Part shown: piece after piece, positions 8,019 through 16,261 of the stretch | How positions within the stretch are numbered: the stretch's first letter is position 1 | Layout: every line of letters begins with the position of its first letter | Source of the DNA: an uncultured Verrucomicrobiota bacterium | GTDB taxonomy: Bacteria; Verrucomicrobiota; Kiritimatiellia; RFP12; UBA1067 | Direction of reading: 5' to 3' | DNA: 40,302 nt | Assembly (NCBI GenBank): GCA_947305775.1 | Contig: CAMZEN010000023.1 | Span: 1-40,302, forward strand | Program-made: the position numbers and the translations under genes | Notes under the pieces: generated by a model | The model's input: the letters and a program-made list of their open reading frames with translations, nothing else | What the model was told of the DNA's origin: nothing | Databases searched by the model: none

Positions 8019-8102
8019 GTCGGAAAGCAAAGCAGGCGGCCAGTCCCCGCATTGATTGGAAAATGGGTAAACTCCAGGACGCTAACACACATCATATGGA
8101 TT

Positions 8103-8111
8103 TGGTATAAT
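8103..8111 (+). promoter_or_regulatory. Extended -10 promoter, leaderless, of the PQ-loop/PFK operon
   Basis: TGGTATAAT is a perfect extended -10. Only 6 nt separate the hexamer from the ATG at 8118, so the expected transcription start coincides with the start codon. No Shine-Dalgarno is possible. A partial GGGGAC-type repeat lies just upstream at 8041-8050. Confidence 0.75.
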
Positions 8112-8117
8112 ACAAAC

Positions 8118-8411
8118 ATGCTCAGTGAGGTTCTAGAGTTCGGCATGCTGTTCGCCTTCGGCTTTTCGTGGCCTTTCGCGATAATGAAGACGTACCGCGC
8201 AAAGCGGGTGGACGGCAAGAGCCCGGTGTTCATGGCGATGGTCATCGCAGGATATGCCTGCGGAATCGCCGCGCACCTGGTCGAAGGCGCGAAGCTGTGG
8301 CTGTGCTGGGTATACCTGGCCGACATGGCGCTCGTCTCGACCGACCTCTGCCTGTACTTCCGCTACGCAAAGGCAAACCGCCGACAAAAGACAATGGAGG
8401 ACAACCAATGA
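8118..8411 (+). CDS. Small PQ-loop (SemiSWEET-like) membrane protein
   Basis: 97 aa with three predicted membrane helices: residues about 6-25, 36-56 and 63-84. Between the first two is a basic loop, SWPFAIMKTYRAKRVDGKSP, which matches the PQ-loop pattern ('PQ...k.yrtKs..g.s') with PF in place of PQ. Proteins of this size with one triple-helix bundle act as dimers, and SemiSWEETs move sugars. The ATG at 8118 is chosen because it directly follows the promoter. The stop overlaps the phosphofructokinase start (ATGA), so the two are coupled, consistent with a sugar-related role. The substrate cannot be told from sequence. Confidence 0.75.
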   Translation: MLSEVLEFGMLFAFGFSWPFAIMKTYRAKRVDGKSPVFMAMVIAGYACGIAAHLVEGAKLWLCWVYLADMALVSTDLCLYFRYAKANRRQKTMEDNQ

Positions 8412-9790
8412 CCAACGTGCTGGAGAAGATCACCTCATCGCCCGACAAGTACACGTTCGATATCGAACGCCTTGGGGAGTGCAAGATAGAGTCCCCCGTG
8501 AGAAGGCACGAGTTCGTCAAGGACGACGAACGCATCTTCATAACCGAGAACCGCTCGTTCTTCAAGCGGCTCAACGAAATCCTTGGACGCGAACCGACCT
8601 TCGAGCGCGCCGGCCCCAAGCCGAAGATATTCCACGACCCCAGCTGGACGCGCGTCGGCATCGTCACGGCGGGCGGGCTTTGCCCCGGCCTCAACAACGT
8701 CATCAAGGGCCTCGTCGAGATCCTCACTTACGACTACGGCGTAAAGACGATATTCGGAATTCGCTACGGCTACGCGGGCCTCAACCCTGCGTGCGGATAC
8801 CAGCCGATCATGCTGAACCCCGACGTAGTGGACACGATCCACGAAATCGGCGGCACAATACTCGGCTCCAGCCGTGGACAGCAGCCTTCCGACATAATGG
8901 TCGACACGCTCGTCAGGATGAACATCAACATCCTTTTCTGCATCGGAGGCGACGGCTCGTTGCGATGCGCGGCCGACGTGGCAGACGAGGTGAAGAAGCG
9001 CGGGCTAAAGATCTCCGTCGTAGGCATTCCGAAGACAATCGACAACGACCTCATGTTCGTCGGGCGCAGCTTCGGGTTCGAAACGTCCGTAGCGGAGGCC
9101 GCTAACATCATACGCGGCGCACATGTCGAGGCGAAGGGAACCCCCGGAGGAATCGGCCTCGTCAAGCTGATGGGCCGCGACTCGGGCTTCATCGCCGCAT
9201 ACGCATCGATGTCGAATCCGGTGGTCAACTTCTGCCTCGTGCCGGAGAGCCCCTTCTCGCTGGACGGGCCTAACGGGCTTTTCGCCGCGCTTGAAAACCG
9301 CTTCGCCGCCGGCAAGGACCACGCCGTGATAGTCGTGGCGGAAGGCGCGGGGCAGGAACTCTTCAAGGACATCCCGGATGTACGCGACGCCTCGGGCAAC
9401 ATACTCAAGAAGGATATCGGCGAGTTCCTCAAACGCGCCATCGAATGCCACATGAAGAGCCGCAAAATCAAGGCGTCCGTCAAGTATTTCGACCCGAGCT
9501 ATACAATCAGGAGCTGCCCCGCGAAAGGAACGGACGCCATCCGCTGCTACATGCTCGCAAGAAACGCCGTCCACGCGGCGATGGCCGGGCGCACGAACTG
9601 CGTCGTCGGCAATCTCGGCGAAGCGTTCGCGCTGGTGCCGATCCGTCTGGCGACGATTGAGCGCCAGAAGATACGCACCGACCGCGAGATGTGGCGAAGC
9701 GTGATGGACGCGACAGGGCAGGAATTCTACTTCGGCGGCAAGGAGCGCGGGGCGAACGGTCCCGGAGGGCTCGATTTCGACGCGCCGTAA
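8408..9790 (+). CDS. pfkA: 6-phosphofructokinase, ATP-type signature
   Basis: 460 aa. It phosphorylates fructose 6-phosphate at the committing step of glycolysis. Motifs: GGLCPGLNN (89-97), phosphate-donor loop GGDGS (180-184), catalytic PKTIDND (208-214) and MGRDSGFIA (255-263). Gly in GGDGS points to ATP as donor; pyrophosphate enzymes usually carry GGDDS. The combination with PKTIDND and the ~80-residue N-terminal extension resembles the long group that includes plant and trypanosome ATP-PFKs. The start at 8408 overlaps the PQ-loop gene (ATGA). A strong AAGGAGG follows the stop and serves the next gene. Confidence 0.9.
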   Translation: MTNVLEKITSSPDKYTFDIERLGECKIESPVRRHEFVKDDERIFITENRSFFKRLNEILGREPTFERAGPKPKIFHDPSWTRVGIVTAGGLCPGLNNVIKGLVEILTYDYGVKTIFGIRYGYAGLNPACGYQPIMLNPDVVDTIHEIGGTILGSSRGQQPSDIMVDTLVRMNINILFCIGGDGSLRCAADVADEVKKRGLKISVVGIPKTIDNDLMFVGRSFGFETSVAEAANIIRGAHVEAKGTPGGIGLVKLMGRDSGFIAAYASMSNPVVNFCLVPESPFSLDGPNGLFAALENRFAAGKDHAVIVVAEGAGQELFKDIPDVRDASGNILKKDIGEFLKRAIECHMKSRKIKASVKYFDPSYTIRSCPAKGTDAIRCYMLARNAVHAAMAGRTNCVVGNLGEAFALVPIRLATIERQKIRTDREMWRSVMDATGQEFYFGGKERGANGPGGLDFDAP

Positions 9791-9800
9791 GGAGGACCGC

Positions 9801-10727
9801 ATGACAATAGACGAACTGAACGCAATCGCCGAAAGCGGCGAGATGAGCGAGTTCATCCGCGTGTGCGAGGCGCGCCAGTGCAAGGCACTCTCGAAAATCG
9901 CCGACGAAATAGTGGCGCGTTCAGGAGTGAGGCTGATCCTGCTCGCGGGCGCGAGCTCTGCCGGAAAGACAACGACCGCCAAGCGACTCTGCACGCAGCT
10001 AAGGGTGGACGGTGCGAAAGCCATCCACTTCTCGACAGACGACTACTTCGTCGGCGACGCACGCAATCCACGCGACGAGAACGGCGAGCTGGACTACGAG
10101 ACGGTGGAGGCTGTGGACATCCCGCGCCTCGCCGACGACCTGGACGCCCTCATGGCGGGGCGAACCATCCACCCGCGCAAATTCGACTTCGTCCGCCACG
10201 ACGGCTACGACGCTCCGGGAACGATGAGCCTGCCGGAAAACGGCTACATCCTGATTGAGGGCATACACGCCCTCAACCCGCGTCTTACGGAGCGCGTGCC
10301 GGACGAGTGCAAGTACCGCATCTATGTCGAGCCTAAGACCCAGCCAGAGATATTCTTCAAAACCCAGATGAAGTCTTCGGACGCGCGTCTGCTGCGCCGA
10401 CTCGTAAGGGACAACCAGTTCCGCAAGATGAGCCCGATCGAAACCTTCAGAATGTGGCCGAAGGTGCTTGCGGGCGAAGAGAAGTGGATAAACCCCTTCC
10501 GCGGCAATGCCGACTCGGAGTTCGACTCTGCGCTCGAATACGAGCTTTGCGTGATAAGGCCCTTCGTGCACGGCCTCATTGAAATGGTGAGACACAAGAA
10601 GCCCGAAGAGCTCAAGGCCGCGATGCTTTCCGAGGTGCTCTCCACAGTGACGCCCGTATCGCCAGTCGCTGTGCCTGGAGATTCAATCCTCCGCGAGACG
10701 ATCGGCTCAAGCCAGCTCGACTACTAG
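9801..10727 (+). CDS. Uridine kinase-like nucleoside kinase
   Basis: 308 aa, P-loop kinase of the phosphoribulokinase/uridine kinase family. Walker A is GASSAGKTT (residues 50-58). The family signature STDDYFVG follows, then a conserved substrate region with DFVRHDGYD, and EGIHALNP, corresponding to the 'EGIhal' segment of uridine-kinase-like proteins. It resembles the kinase half of TGS-containing 'threonyl-tRNA-synthetase-like' nucleoside kinases, here without the TGS part. It likely phosphorylates a nucleoside in salvage, though the true substrate is uncertain. It has AAGGAGG 6 nt before the ATG. It is the third gene of the PFK operon and converges on the next gene with 8 bp between stops. 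Confidence 0.8.
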   Translation: MTIDELNAIAESGEMSEFIRVCEARQCKALSKIADEIVARSGVRLILLAGASSAGKTTTAKRLCTQLRVDGAKAIHFSTDDYFVGDARNPRDENGELDYETVEAVDIPRLADDLDALMAGRTIHPRKFDFVRHDGYDAPGTMSLPENGYILIEGIHALNPRLTERVPDECKYRIYVEPKTQPEIFFKTQMKSSDARLLRRLVRDNQFRKMSPIETFRMWPKVLAGEEKWINPFRGNADSEFDSALEYELCVIRPFVHGLIEMVRHKKPEELKAAMLSEVLSTVTPVSPVAVPGDSILRETIGSSQLDY

Positions 10728-10735
10728 AAAAGTCT

Positions 10736-12136
10736 CTAATCGAACTTGTATGTCTGACCAGGCAGTGGTGCTACGGCATTCTTGATGCCTTGCTCCTTAA
10801 GGAGCTCTTCCATCGCCGCAACCTTCTCAGGCTCGCCGTGAACGGCGAATGCGTGACGGACGTTGTCCTTGACCTCGCGGATCCACTCGGTGAGACCTTC
10901 ACGGTCGGCGTGGGCCGAAAGGGCGTTTATCACATCGACCTTGGCCTTGAGCGGAACCTCCTCGCCGAAGACCTTTATGATTTCGCGCTTTTCCACTATA
11001 CGGCGGCCGAGCGTGTTTTCGGCCTGGAAGCCGACGATGAGGATGATGTTGTCCTCGTCCTGTGCGCAGTGCTTCAGGTGGTGCAGCACGCGCCCGCCTT
11101 CGCACATTCCGCTCGCGGCGATTATGATCATCGGCCCTGGCATGTCGTTCAACGCCATTGACTCCTGTGGCGTGCCGACGAAAGTCATGTCAGGATACGA
11201 AAGAGGATCCTTTCCCGCGGCAAGCATGGCCTTTGCCTCGTCGTTGTACACCTCGCGGTGGTTGGCATAGATGCGCGTCGCCTTCTGCGACAGAGGGGAA
11301 TCGATGTAGACCTTGACCTCGCGCGGCACCTTGCCGCGCTCGCGCAGCTTGTTCAGGTAGTAGATTATCTGCTGGGTGCGTCCAACGGAGAACGCCGGCA
11401 CCAGCAGCTTCGAGTTGTGGCGGTCTATGTACTTCAGATGGCGTTCAAGCCTCAGCTCTACATCATCAGCCGATGGATGGTATCTGTCGGCGTAGGTGGA
11501 CTCCACAAGAAGTATGTCGGCTCCGGCAGGATACTCGAAGTGCCTCAATATCGGCTGGTTGGGCTGCCCGAGGTCGCCAGAGAACAGAAGCCTGTGGTTG
11601 TGGCCATGGTCGGACCGTATATCAAGCTGCACCAGGGCAGATCCCAGAATGTGTCCGGCGTTGAAGAACTCGAGCGTTATTCCGCGCGATATCTCGCGGG
11701 GCTCGTGCATGTGCGTCGGCACGAAAAGCTGCATGAGCGCGTTGATGTCCGACTCTTCGTAAAGCGGCTCGAACAGCTTCTTGCCGTCACGTTTGCGCTT
11801 CTTGTTTATGTACTCAAGGTCGCGCTTCTGCAGAAAGCACGAATCTCTCAGCATTACGTCGCACAATTCAACCGTAGACTGTCGCGCGAAGACGCGTCCG
11901 CGAAAGCCCTGCCTAACAAGCTGTGGCAGGTTGCCGGAGTGGTCGATGTGGGCGTGCGAAAGGATCACGTAGTCGATCGTCTTGGGGTCTACCGGGAGGT
12001 TGCGGTTCTTCTCGAACGCCTCCTTCCTGTGCCCTTGATACAGCCCGCAGTCGAGCAGTATCCGCTTTCCGTTCGCCTCAACGAGATGCATCGATCCCGT
12101 TGTGGTCTGTGCCGCGCCGTAGAACGTAATCTTCAT
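10736..12136 (-). CDS. Beta-CASP metallo-beta-lactamase-fold RNA nuclease
   Basis: 466 aa. The zinc-binding motif HAHIDH is at residues 61-66. Further down are the GH of the third motif (NAGHILGSA), FSGDLG with the bridging Asp, the beta-CASP insertion (LLVPAFSVGRTQQIIYYL), and the C-terminal RMMBL-type region ending in SAHADREGL and HGEPEK. This is the architecture of bacterial CPSF73-like ribonucleases involved in RNA turnover or maturation. The start at 12136 is chosen because it begins the conserved MKITFYGAAQTTTGS and sits 7 nt from a -10 box; an upstream extension would cross the promoters. It is divergent from ddl. Confidence 0.88.
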   Translation of the reverse strand: MKITFYGAAQTTTGSMHLVEANGKRILLDCGLYQGHRKEAFEKNRNLPVDPKTIDYVILSHAHIDHSGNLPQLVRQGFRGRVFARQSTVELCDVMLRDSCFLQKRDLEYINKKRKRDGKKLFEPLYEESDINALMQLFVPTHMHEPREISRGITLEFFNAGHILGSALVQLDIRSDHGHNHRLLFSGDLGQPNQPILRHFEYPAGADILLVESTYADRYHPSADDVELRLERHLKYIDRHNSKLLVPAFSVGRTQQIIYYLNKLRERGKVPREVKVYIDSPLSQKATRIYANHREVYNDEAKAMLAAGKDPLSYPDMTFVGTPQESMALNDMPGPMIIIAASGMCEGGRVLHHLKHCAQDEDNIILIVGFQAENTLGRRIVEKREIIKVFGEEVPLKAKVDVINALSAHADREGLTEWIREVKDNVRHAFAVHGEPEKVAAMEELLKEQGIKNAVAPLPGQTYKFD

Positions 12137-12143
12137 GTCATGT

Positions 12144-12152
12144 ATTTTACCA
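12144..12152 (-). promoter_or_regulatory. Extended -10 promoter, leaderless, of the beta-CASP nuclease
   Basis: Minus-strand TGGTAAAAT, then 7 nt to the ATG at 12136. It is back to back with the ddl promoter at 12187-12195; the two -10 hexamers lie 40 bp apart in a 67-bp intergenic space, so the units could compete or share a regulator. Confidence 0.7.
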
Positions 12153-12186
12153 ACTTCCCTGCAACCATTCAAGTACAGGCGATATT

Positions 12187-12195
12187 TGATATAAT
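12187..12195 (+). promoter_or_regulatory. Extended -10 promoter, leaderless, of the division operon
   Basis: TGATATAAT, with 8 nt to the ATG at 12204. A second in-frame ATG at 12213 would give a 3-residue shorter product and a 9-nt longer leader. No clear -35. Confidence 0.7.
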
Positions 12196-12203
12196 ATCCT
12201 TCG

Positions 12204-13127
12204 ATGGAAAAGATGGAGAAGATTGCGGTGCTCATGGGGGGCACGTCAAGCGAAAGAGAGGTCTCGCTCATGAGCGGCAGGAACGTCGCCGAGGCGCTCG
12301 CTTCGCTGGGAAAATACGAGGTCGTCCCCGTAGACCTCGCCTCGGACAGCCTTGACGGCATGCCCGCAGACATTTCACGCGCCTACATCGCCCTTCACGG
12401 CGGATGGGGCGAGAACGGCGGCGTCCAGGCGGCGCTCGACGCGCGGAAGATTCCCTACACCGGCCCGGGCGCGATGTCGTCCAGGGTCGCGATGGACAAG
12501 ATAAAGACCAAGTTGGTCCTCGAAATGAAGGGCGTGCCGACTGCGGCATGGTCCCTCGCCTCGCCGGGAACGCCCGTCTCGCCGCTGCCCCTGCCGGTCG
12601 TAGTCAAGCCGCCGCGCCAAGGCTCTTCGGTCGGAATCTCGAAGGTCTCCTCGCCTGACGAATGGCAGAAGGCGCTCAACGTCGCGCTAGACGCGCAGGG
12701 CGGAGAGGGAGAGGTTCTCGTGGAGGAGTTCATACCCGGGCGCGAGATGACAGTCGGCGTAATCGACGGCGAACCGCTGCCGGTCCTGGAGATTATCGCA
12801 AACGGCGGATGGTACGGCTACGACGCCAAGTACTTCTCGGAGGAGACGCGCTATCCTTTCTACGGAGAGGAAGGCTCGCCGGTGATTCCCGCATGTCCGC
12901 CTGAGAAGCTGCAGAAGATCGCGCTCGACGCCTACAACGCGCTCGGCTGCCGCGGCGTCACTCGCGTGGACTTCCGCGTGTCGCCGATGGGCCGGTGCTA
13001 CGTGCTCGAGCTGAACACTTCCCCGGGCTTCACGGCGCATTCCCTCGTTCCGAAGGCGGGGATGAAGACAGGGCTTTCGTTCGCCGGAGTCTGCGAGCGC
13101 ATCCTCCTCTGCGCAAGGCACGATTGA
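12204..13127 (+). CDS. ddl: D-alanine--D-alanine ligase
   Basis: 307 aa, ATP-grasp fold, cytosolic. It joins two D-alanines for the peptidoglycan stem peptide. Motifs: GGTSSEREVSLMSG at the N-terminus; HGGWGENGGVQ, where Asn replaces the Asp of the usual HGxxGEDG; ATP-binding VVVKPPRQGSSVGISKV; and metal-binding ELNTSPGFTAHSLVP near the C-terminus. Normal length. First gene of ddl-ftsQ-ftsA-ftsZ-mutL, separated from ftsQ by one base. Its presence indicates a peptidoglycan wall. Confidence 0.93.
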   Translation: MEKMEKIAVLMGGTSSEREVSLMSGRNVAEALASLGKYEVVPVDLASDSLDGMPADISRAYIALHGGWGENGGVQAALDARKIPYTGPGAMSSRVAMDKIKTKLVLEMKGVPTAAWSLASPGTPVSPLPLPVVVKPPRQGSSVGISKVSSPDEWQKALNVALDAQGGEGEVLVEEFIPGREMTVGVIDGEPLPVLEIIANGGWYGYDAKYFSEETRYPFYGEEGSPVIPACPPEKLQKIALDAYNALGCRGVTRVDFRVSPMGRCYVLELNTSPGFTAHSLVPKAGMKTGLSFAGVCERILLCARHD

Positions 13128-13128
13128 C

Positions 13129-13962
13129 ATGAAGAAAAACAAAATGGAAAGGCAGTCCGGCGGACACGGGGCGCTTCTGATCGTGGCGTTCGTGCTGATT
13201 GCCGCCGCCGCAGGAGCCGCCGCCTTTGCCTACACCACGCTCAGGGACGTATGCCGGGAGCAGTGCGTAATCAACGATGTATCGATGCAGGTGGACATCC
13301 ACGACGGCAAGCTGGTCAAGGGCGACGTCGTAGCCGATGCGCTCGGCCTTCGCAACGGCGCCAATCTCGCAGAGATCGACTTCTCCAAGCGCCGGTCAGA
13401 CGTGCTTGCCCGATATCCTGCGATACGCGACCTGGTCATCACGCGACATCTGCCTGACCGCGTAGAGATATCCATCGAAGAGCGCAAACCAGTCGTCAGA
13501 ATGAACATTCGCGGGCACAAGGGGGATACGGGACGCGTCGCCGACACTGATGGAGTGGTGTTCCAGTGCCGCCGCGGAACGGGGCTTCTGCCAATAATAC
13601 GGGAGGAGCAGGCGCCTGGAACCGCCGTCGGCAAGGCGCTCAAGGGACGAGCCCTCGGCGCCCTGAGGCTGGTGGAGGCATGCCGCGAGCCTGAACTGCA
13701 GGAGCTTGCGGTACTGGAGGTAGATGTCTCAAAGCCCGATTACCTTACGGTTACGATGGGGCGCGACTATTCCACCTTGAAGATCGCCTGGAACGGCATG
13801 GAGAACCCGACCGAAGCCACGCGCAAAGACCTCGTACAGCGGCTTACAAAGCTGCGGGACGCAATACGCAGCGAGATGGGAATCGGGGCAAAGGTCTGGA
13901 ACGCCCGCGACCTCGAGAACCCCAACTACGTATATGCCGACACAAAGGAAATCATACGATGA
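13129..13962 (+). CDS. ftsQ: Cell division protein FtsQ
   Basis: 277 aa. Short basic cytoplasmic tail, one membrane helix (about residues 15-37, Ala-rich), then a periplasmic POTRA domain (about 48-115, with LVITRHLPDRVEISIEERKP typical of its end) and a beta domain. FtsQ connects early and late division proteins (FtsB/FtsL). Identification rests on this topology, the POTRA-type sequence and position between ddl and ftsA; overall sequence is weakly conserved in the family. The stop overlaps the ftsA start (ATGA). Confidence 0.85.
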   Translation: MKKNKMERQSGGHGALLIVAFVLIAAAAGAAAFAYTTLRDVCREQCVINDVSMQVDIHDGKLVKGDVVADALGLRNGANLAEIDFSKRRSDVLARYPAIRDLVITRHLPDRVEISIEERKPVVRMNIRGHKGDTGRVADTDGVVFQCRRGTGLLPIIREEQAPGTAVGKALKGRALGALRLVEACREPELQELAVLEVDVSKPDYLTVTMGRDYSTLKIAWNGMENPTEATRKDLVQRLTKLRDAIRSEMGIGAKVWNARDLENPNYVYADTKEIIR

Positions 13963-15161
13963 GCAACATCTATGCGGCGCTTGAAATCGGCACGACAAGG
14001 ACCGTGCTCGCAATCGGCGAAGGCGAAACGGGAGGCCGACTGCAGGTAACCTGCCATGCGGAGATATCCTCGGCCGGTGTGCGCAAAAGCCAGATACTTG
14101 ACATTAACCAGGTAACCCAGTCGGTCAAGGGCGTGCTGCACGAGATAGAGCGCAAGCAGTCTGCGGCAGGGAGTTCAATAACGATCGGCAACGCCTTTCT
14201 GGTGGTGTCGGGCCAGCACATAAAGGCCGATCCATTCACCGGCTCGGCACTTGTCGACGGGCGCGTCACAGAAGCCGACCTTGCCGACGTGGCGGAGTCG
14301 TCCCGCACGATGACGCTGCCAAAGGACCGCGAACTCCTCGACATAGCCGACCAGGCCTACAGCCTGGACAGCCTCGGCGGAATCTCCACCCCTGTCGGGA
14401 TGGCCGGCAGAATACTGAAGCTCGACACCCTTCACATCCACGCCGACAAGAATCGAATCGAAGACGCCAAGACGGCCGCGGACGGCGCACACCTTGAGAT
14501 ACGCGAACCGCTCTTCGCAACGACCTGCGCAGCCGACGCGGTGCTTGAGGAGCACGAACGCAGAAACGGAGCGCTGGTGCTCGATTTGGGCGGCGGCTCG
14601 ACCGGATATGCCGCCTACTGCGACGGCTACCTCGTGTCGGCCGGCGTAATAGGCGTCGGCGGCGACCATGTGACGAACGACATCGCACATGCGTTCCAGA
14701 CGACTCAGGGACAAGCCGAACTGCTGAAAACCAAAGAGGCCTCGGCGCTTCTGGGCAAGGCAGAGGCGGCATCCGCACGGGTCAAGGTTCCAGGCTCGTC
14801 GCCGCTCATGGAATCGCGAACCGTTTCGCGCCGGGCCCTCGACACCGTAGTAAACGCCCGCCTGCGAGAACTGTTCGCCGTGCTAAGGGAAACTCTGGAG
14901 GAGCAGGACCTTTTGCACCGCATGCACGCCGGAGTCGTCTTGACGGGCGGTGGTGCGGCGATGCGCGACATCGACGAACTGGTACGTCGGGAACTAGGCA
15001 TGCACGTCCGCATGGGACGGCCGATATACGTGGACGGACTTGACGACGAGGACCATCCCGCCGCATTCGCGGCGATTGCAGGCGCACTCGCATATGCCCA
15101 CAACAACTATGCCGAAAAGTCGATCTTCGGCTTCGGACTGCTGAAGGGACTATTCAAATGA
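13959..15161 (+). CDS. ftsA: Cell division protein FtsA
   Basis: 400 aa, actin/HSP70-fold ATPase that tethers FtsZ to the membrane. The N-terminus AALEIGTTRTVLAIGEG is the phosphate-1 region and LVLDLGGGSTGYAAY (about 206-220) the phosphate-2 region; VVLTGGGAAMRDIDELV near the C-terminus is the adenosine segment. The C-terminal FGFGLLKGLFK is compatible with the amphipathic membrane-targeting helix. Overlaps ftsQ and ftsZ by ATGA, so division proteins are translated in a coupled series. Confidence 0.92.
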   Translation: MSNIYAALEIGTTRTVLAIGEGETGGRLQVTCHAEISSAGVRKSQILDINQVTQSVKGVLHEIERKQSAAGSSITIGNAFLVVSGQHIKADPFTGSALVDGRVTEADLADVAESSRTMTLPKDRELLDIADQAYSLDSLGGISTPVGMAGRILKLDTLHIHADKNRIEDAKTAADGAHLEIREPLFATTCAADAVLEEHERRNGALVLDLGGGSTGYAAYCDGYLVSAGVIGVGGDHVTNDIAHAFQTTQGQAELLKTKEASALLGKAEAASARVKVPGSSPLMESRTVSRRALDTVVNARLRELFAVLRETLEEQDLLHRMHAGVVLTGGGAAMRDIDELVRRELGMHVRMGRPIYVDGLDDEDHPAAFAAIAGALAYAHNNYAEKSIFGFGLLKGLFK

Positions 15162-16261
15162 GCGACACCATCTCTTCAATGCTTCTCATAGGAATAGGCG
15201 GCGCAGGTTGCGCGATGGCGCGCAACATAACACATGCGTTTGGCGAGAATCTGAGGTATGTTCTCACCGACACCGACGCAAAGACCGGCGAGTACGATGG
15301 GCCTTTCGTTCTGATAGGCGGCGACAGGCTATCCGGTCGCGGATCGGGCGGGGATGTGGTTGCCGCCCGGCTCGCGGCGGAGGATTCCGTCCAGGCTCTC
15401 GACGATTCCCTTGAAGGCATCAGGCTCGCCATAATAGTCACCTCCTTAGGCGGCGGCACAGGCGGCGGAGCGACCCTCGAGACCATCAAGCATCTATCCG
15501 AGCGCGGGATACCGTCTTGCGTGTTTGCGACAACCCCCTTCGCTTTCGAAGGCGAGACGCGCCAACGCAACGCCCGCGGCATGATGACGCTTATTGAGGA
15601 GGCAGCAAGCGCGTGCTTCTTCATTCCGCTGGACAAGGTTGTCGGCGACCCGGAGTCGGACATGCCGACAGCCATGCGCCGCGCAGTCGAAACGGTTGCA
15701 TCAGGGGTGACACTCTTCTGGAGGCTTGTAGAAAAGCCCGGATACATAAGGCTCGACGCAGAGCGCGTCCGCCATCTGGTCGCAGGGGCCGGACGTGGAC
15801 GCTTCGCACACGTCAGCGCGCACGGCGAAGGACGTGCCGCAAAAATAGTGGACGACATAAGGCGTTCGTCGATACTCCTGGCAGGCTCCGGACCGGTCAC
15901 GTCCATACTGTGCGGCGTTTTGGCGGGCGACGACCTCAGGCTTTCGGAGATAGGAACAATATCAGACGGCATTCGGGAAACTTTCGGCGACAAGGCCTCG
16001 TTCGAACTCGCCACAGTTAACGATGATCTAACGTTCTCCGGACGAATCTCTGTCATAGTGATGCTTTTCGAATCCACCCACCAGGAGACCGAAGAGCCTA
16101 AAGGCAGCGAACAGGCAAGGAGGCGCCGCAAACAGCGGGCCATACTGAGCGCGGGCCCGACAGGACGAGGACGCTTCAACAACTCGGAGCCCACCATCTG
16201 GAACGGCGAGGATCTCGACACGCCAACGTTCCTTAGAAAGAACATCAGCCTTGAGTTCTGA
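15158..16261 (+). CDS. ftsZ: Divergent cell division GTPase FtsZ
   Basis: 367 aa. The tubulin/FtsZ signature is GGGTGGGA (residues 98-105; usually GGGTGTGA). The N-terminal nucleotide loop is GIGGAGCAMARNI, and the T3 loop RGSGGDVVAARLAAEDS is recognisable. The C-terminal peptide DTPTFLRKN (354-362) matches the conserved FtsA-binding tail. The T7 'synergy' loop, normally NxDxxD, aligns with RLDAER (198-203): the first Asp is kept, while Asn and the second Asp are replaced by Arg. That Asp normally helps hydrolyse GTP in the neighbouring subunit. Position after ftsA supports a role as the divisome FtsZ, but assembly and GTPase behaviour may be unusual. Confidence 0.88.
   Translation: MSDTISSMLLIGIGGAGCAMARNITHAFGENLRYVLTDTDAKTGEYDGPFVLIGGDRLSGRGSGGDVVAARLAAEDSVQALDDSLEGIRLAIIVTSLGGGTGGGATLETIKHLSERGIPSCVFATTPFAFEGETRQRNARGMMTLIEEAASACFFIPLDKVVGDPESDMPTAMRRAVETVASGVTLFWRLVEKPGYIRLDAERVRHLVAGAGRGRFAHVSAHGEGRAAKIVDDIRRSSILLAGSGPVTSILCGVLAGDDLRLSEIGTISDGIRETFGDKASFELATVNDDLTFSGRISVIVMLFESTHQETEEPKGSEQARRRRKQRAILSAGPTGRGRFNNSEPTIWNGEDLDTPTFLRKNISLEF

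Noticed and set aside
7064..8110. A 348-codon open frame on the plus strand across the composite element
   Set aside because: It has no ribosome site, overlaps equally long frames on the other strand, and its length is explained by the scarcity of stop codons in very G+C-rich DNA. Only the arm peptide is worth testing.
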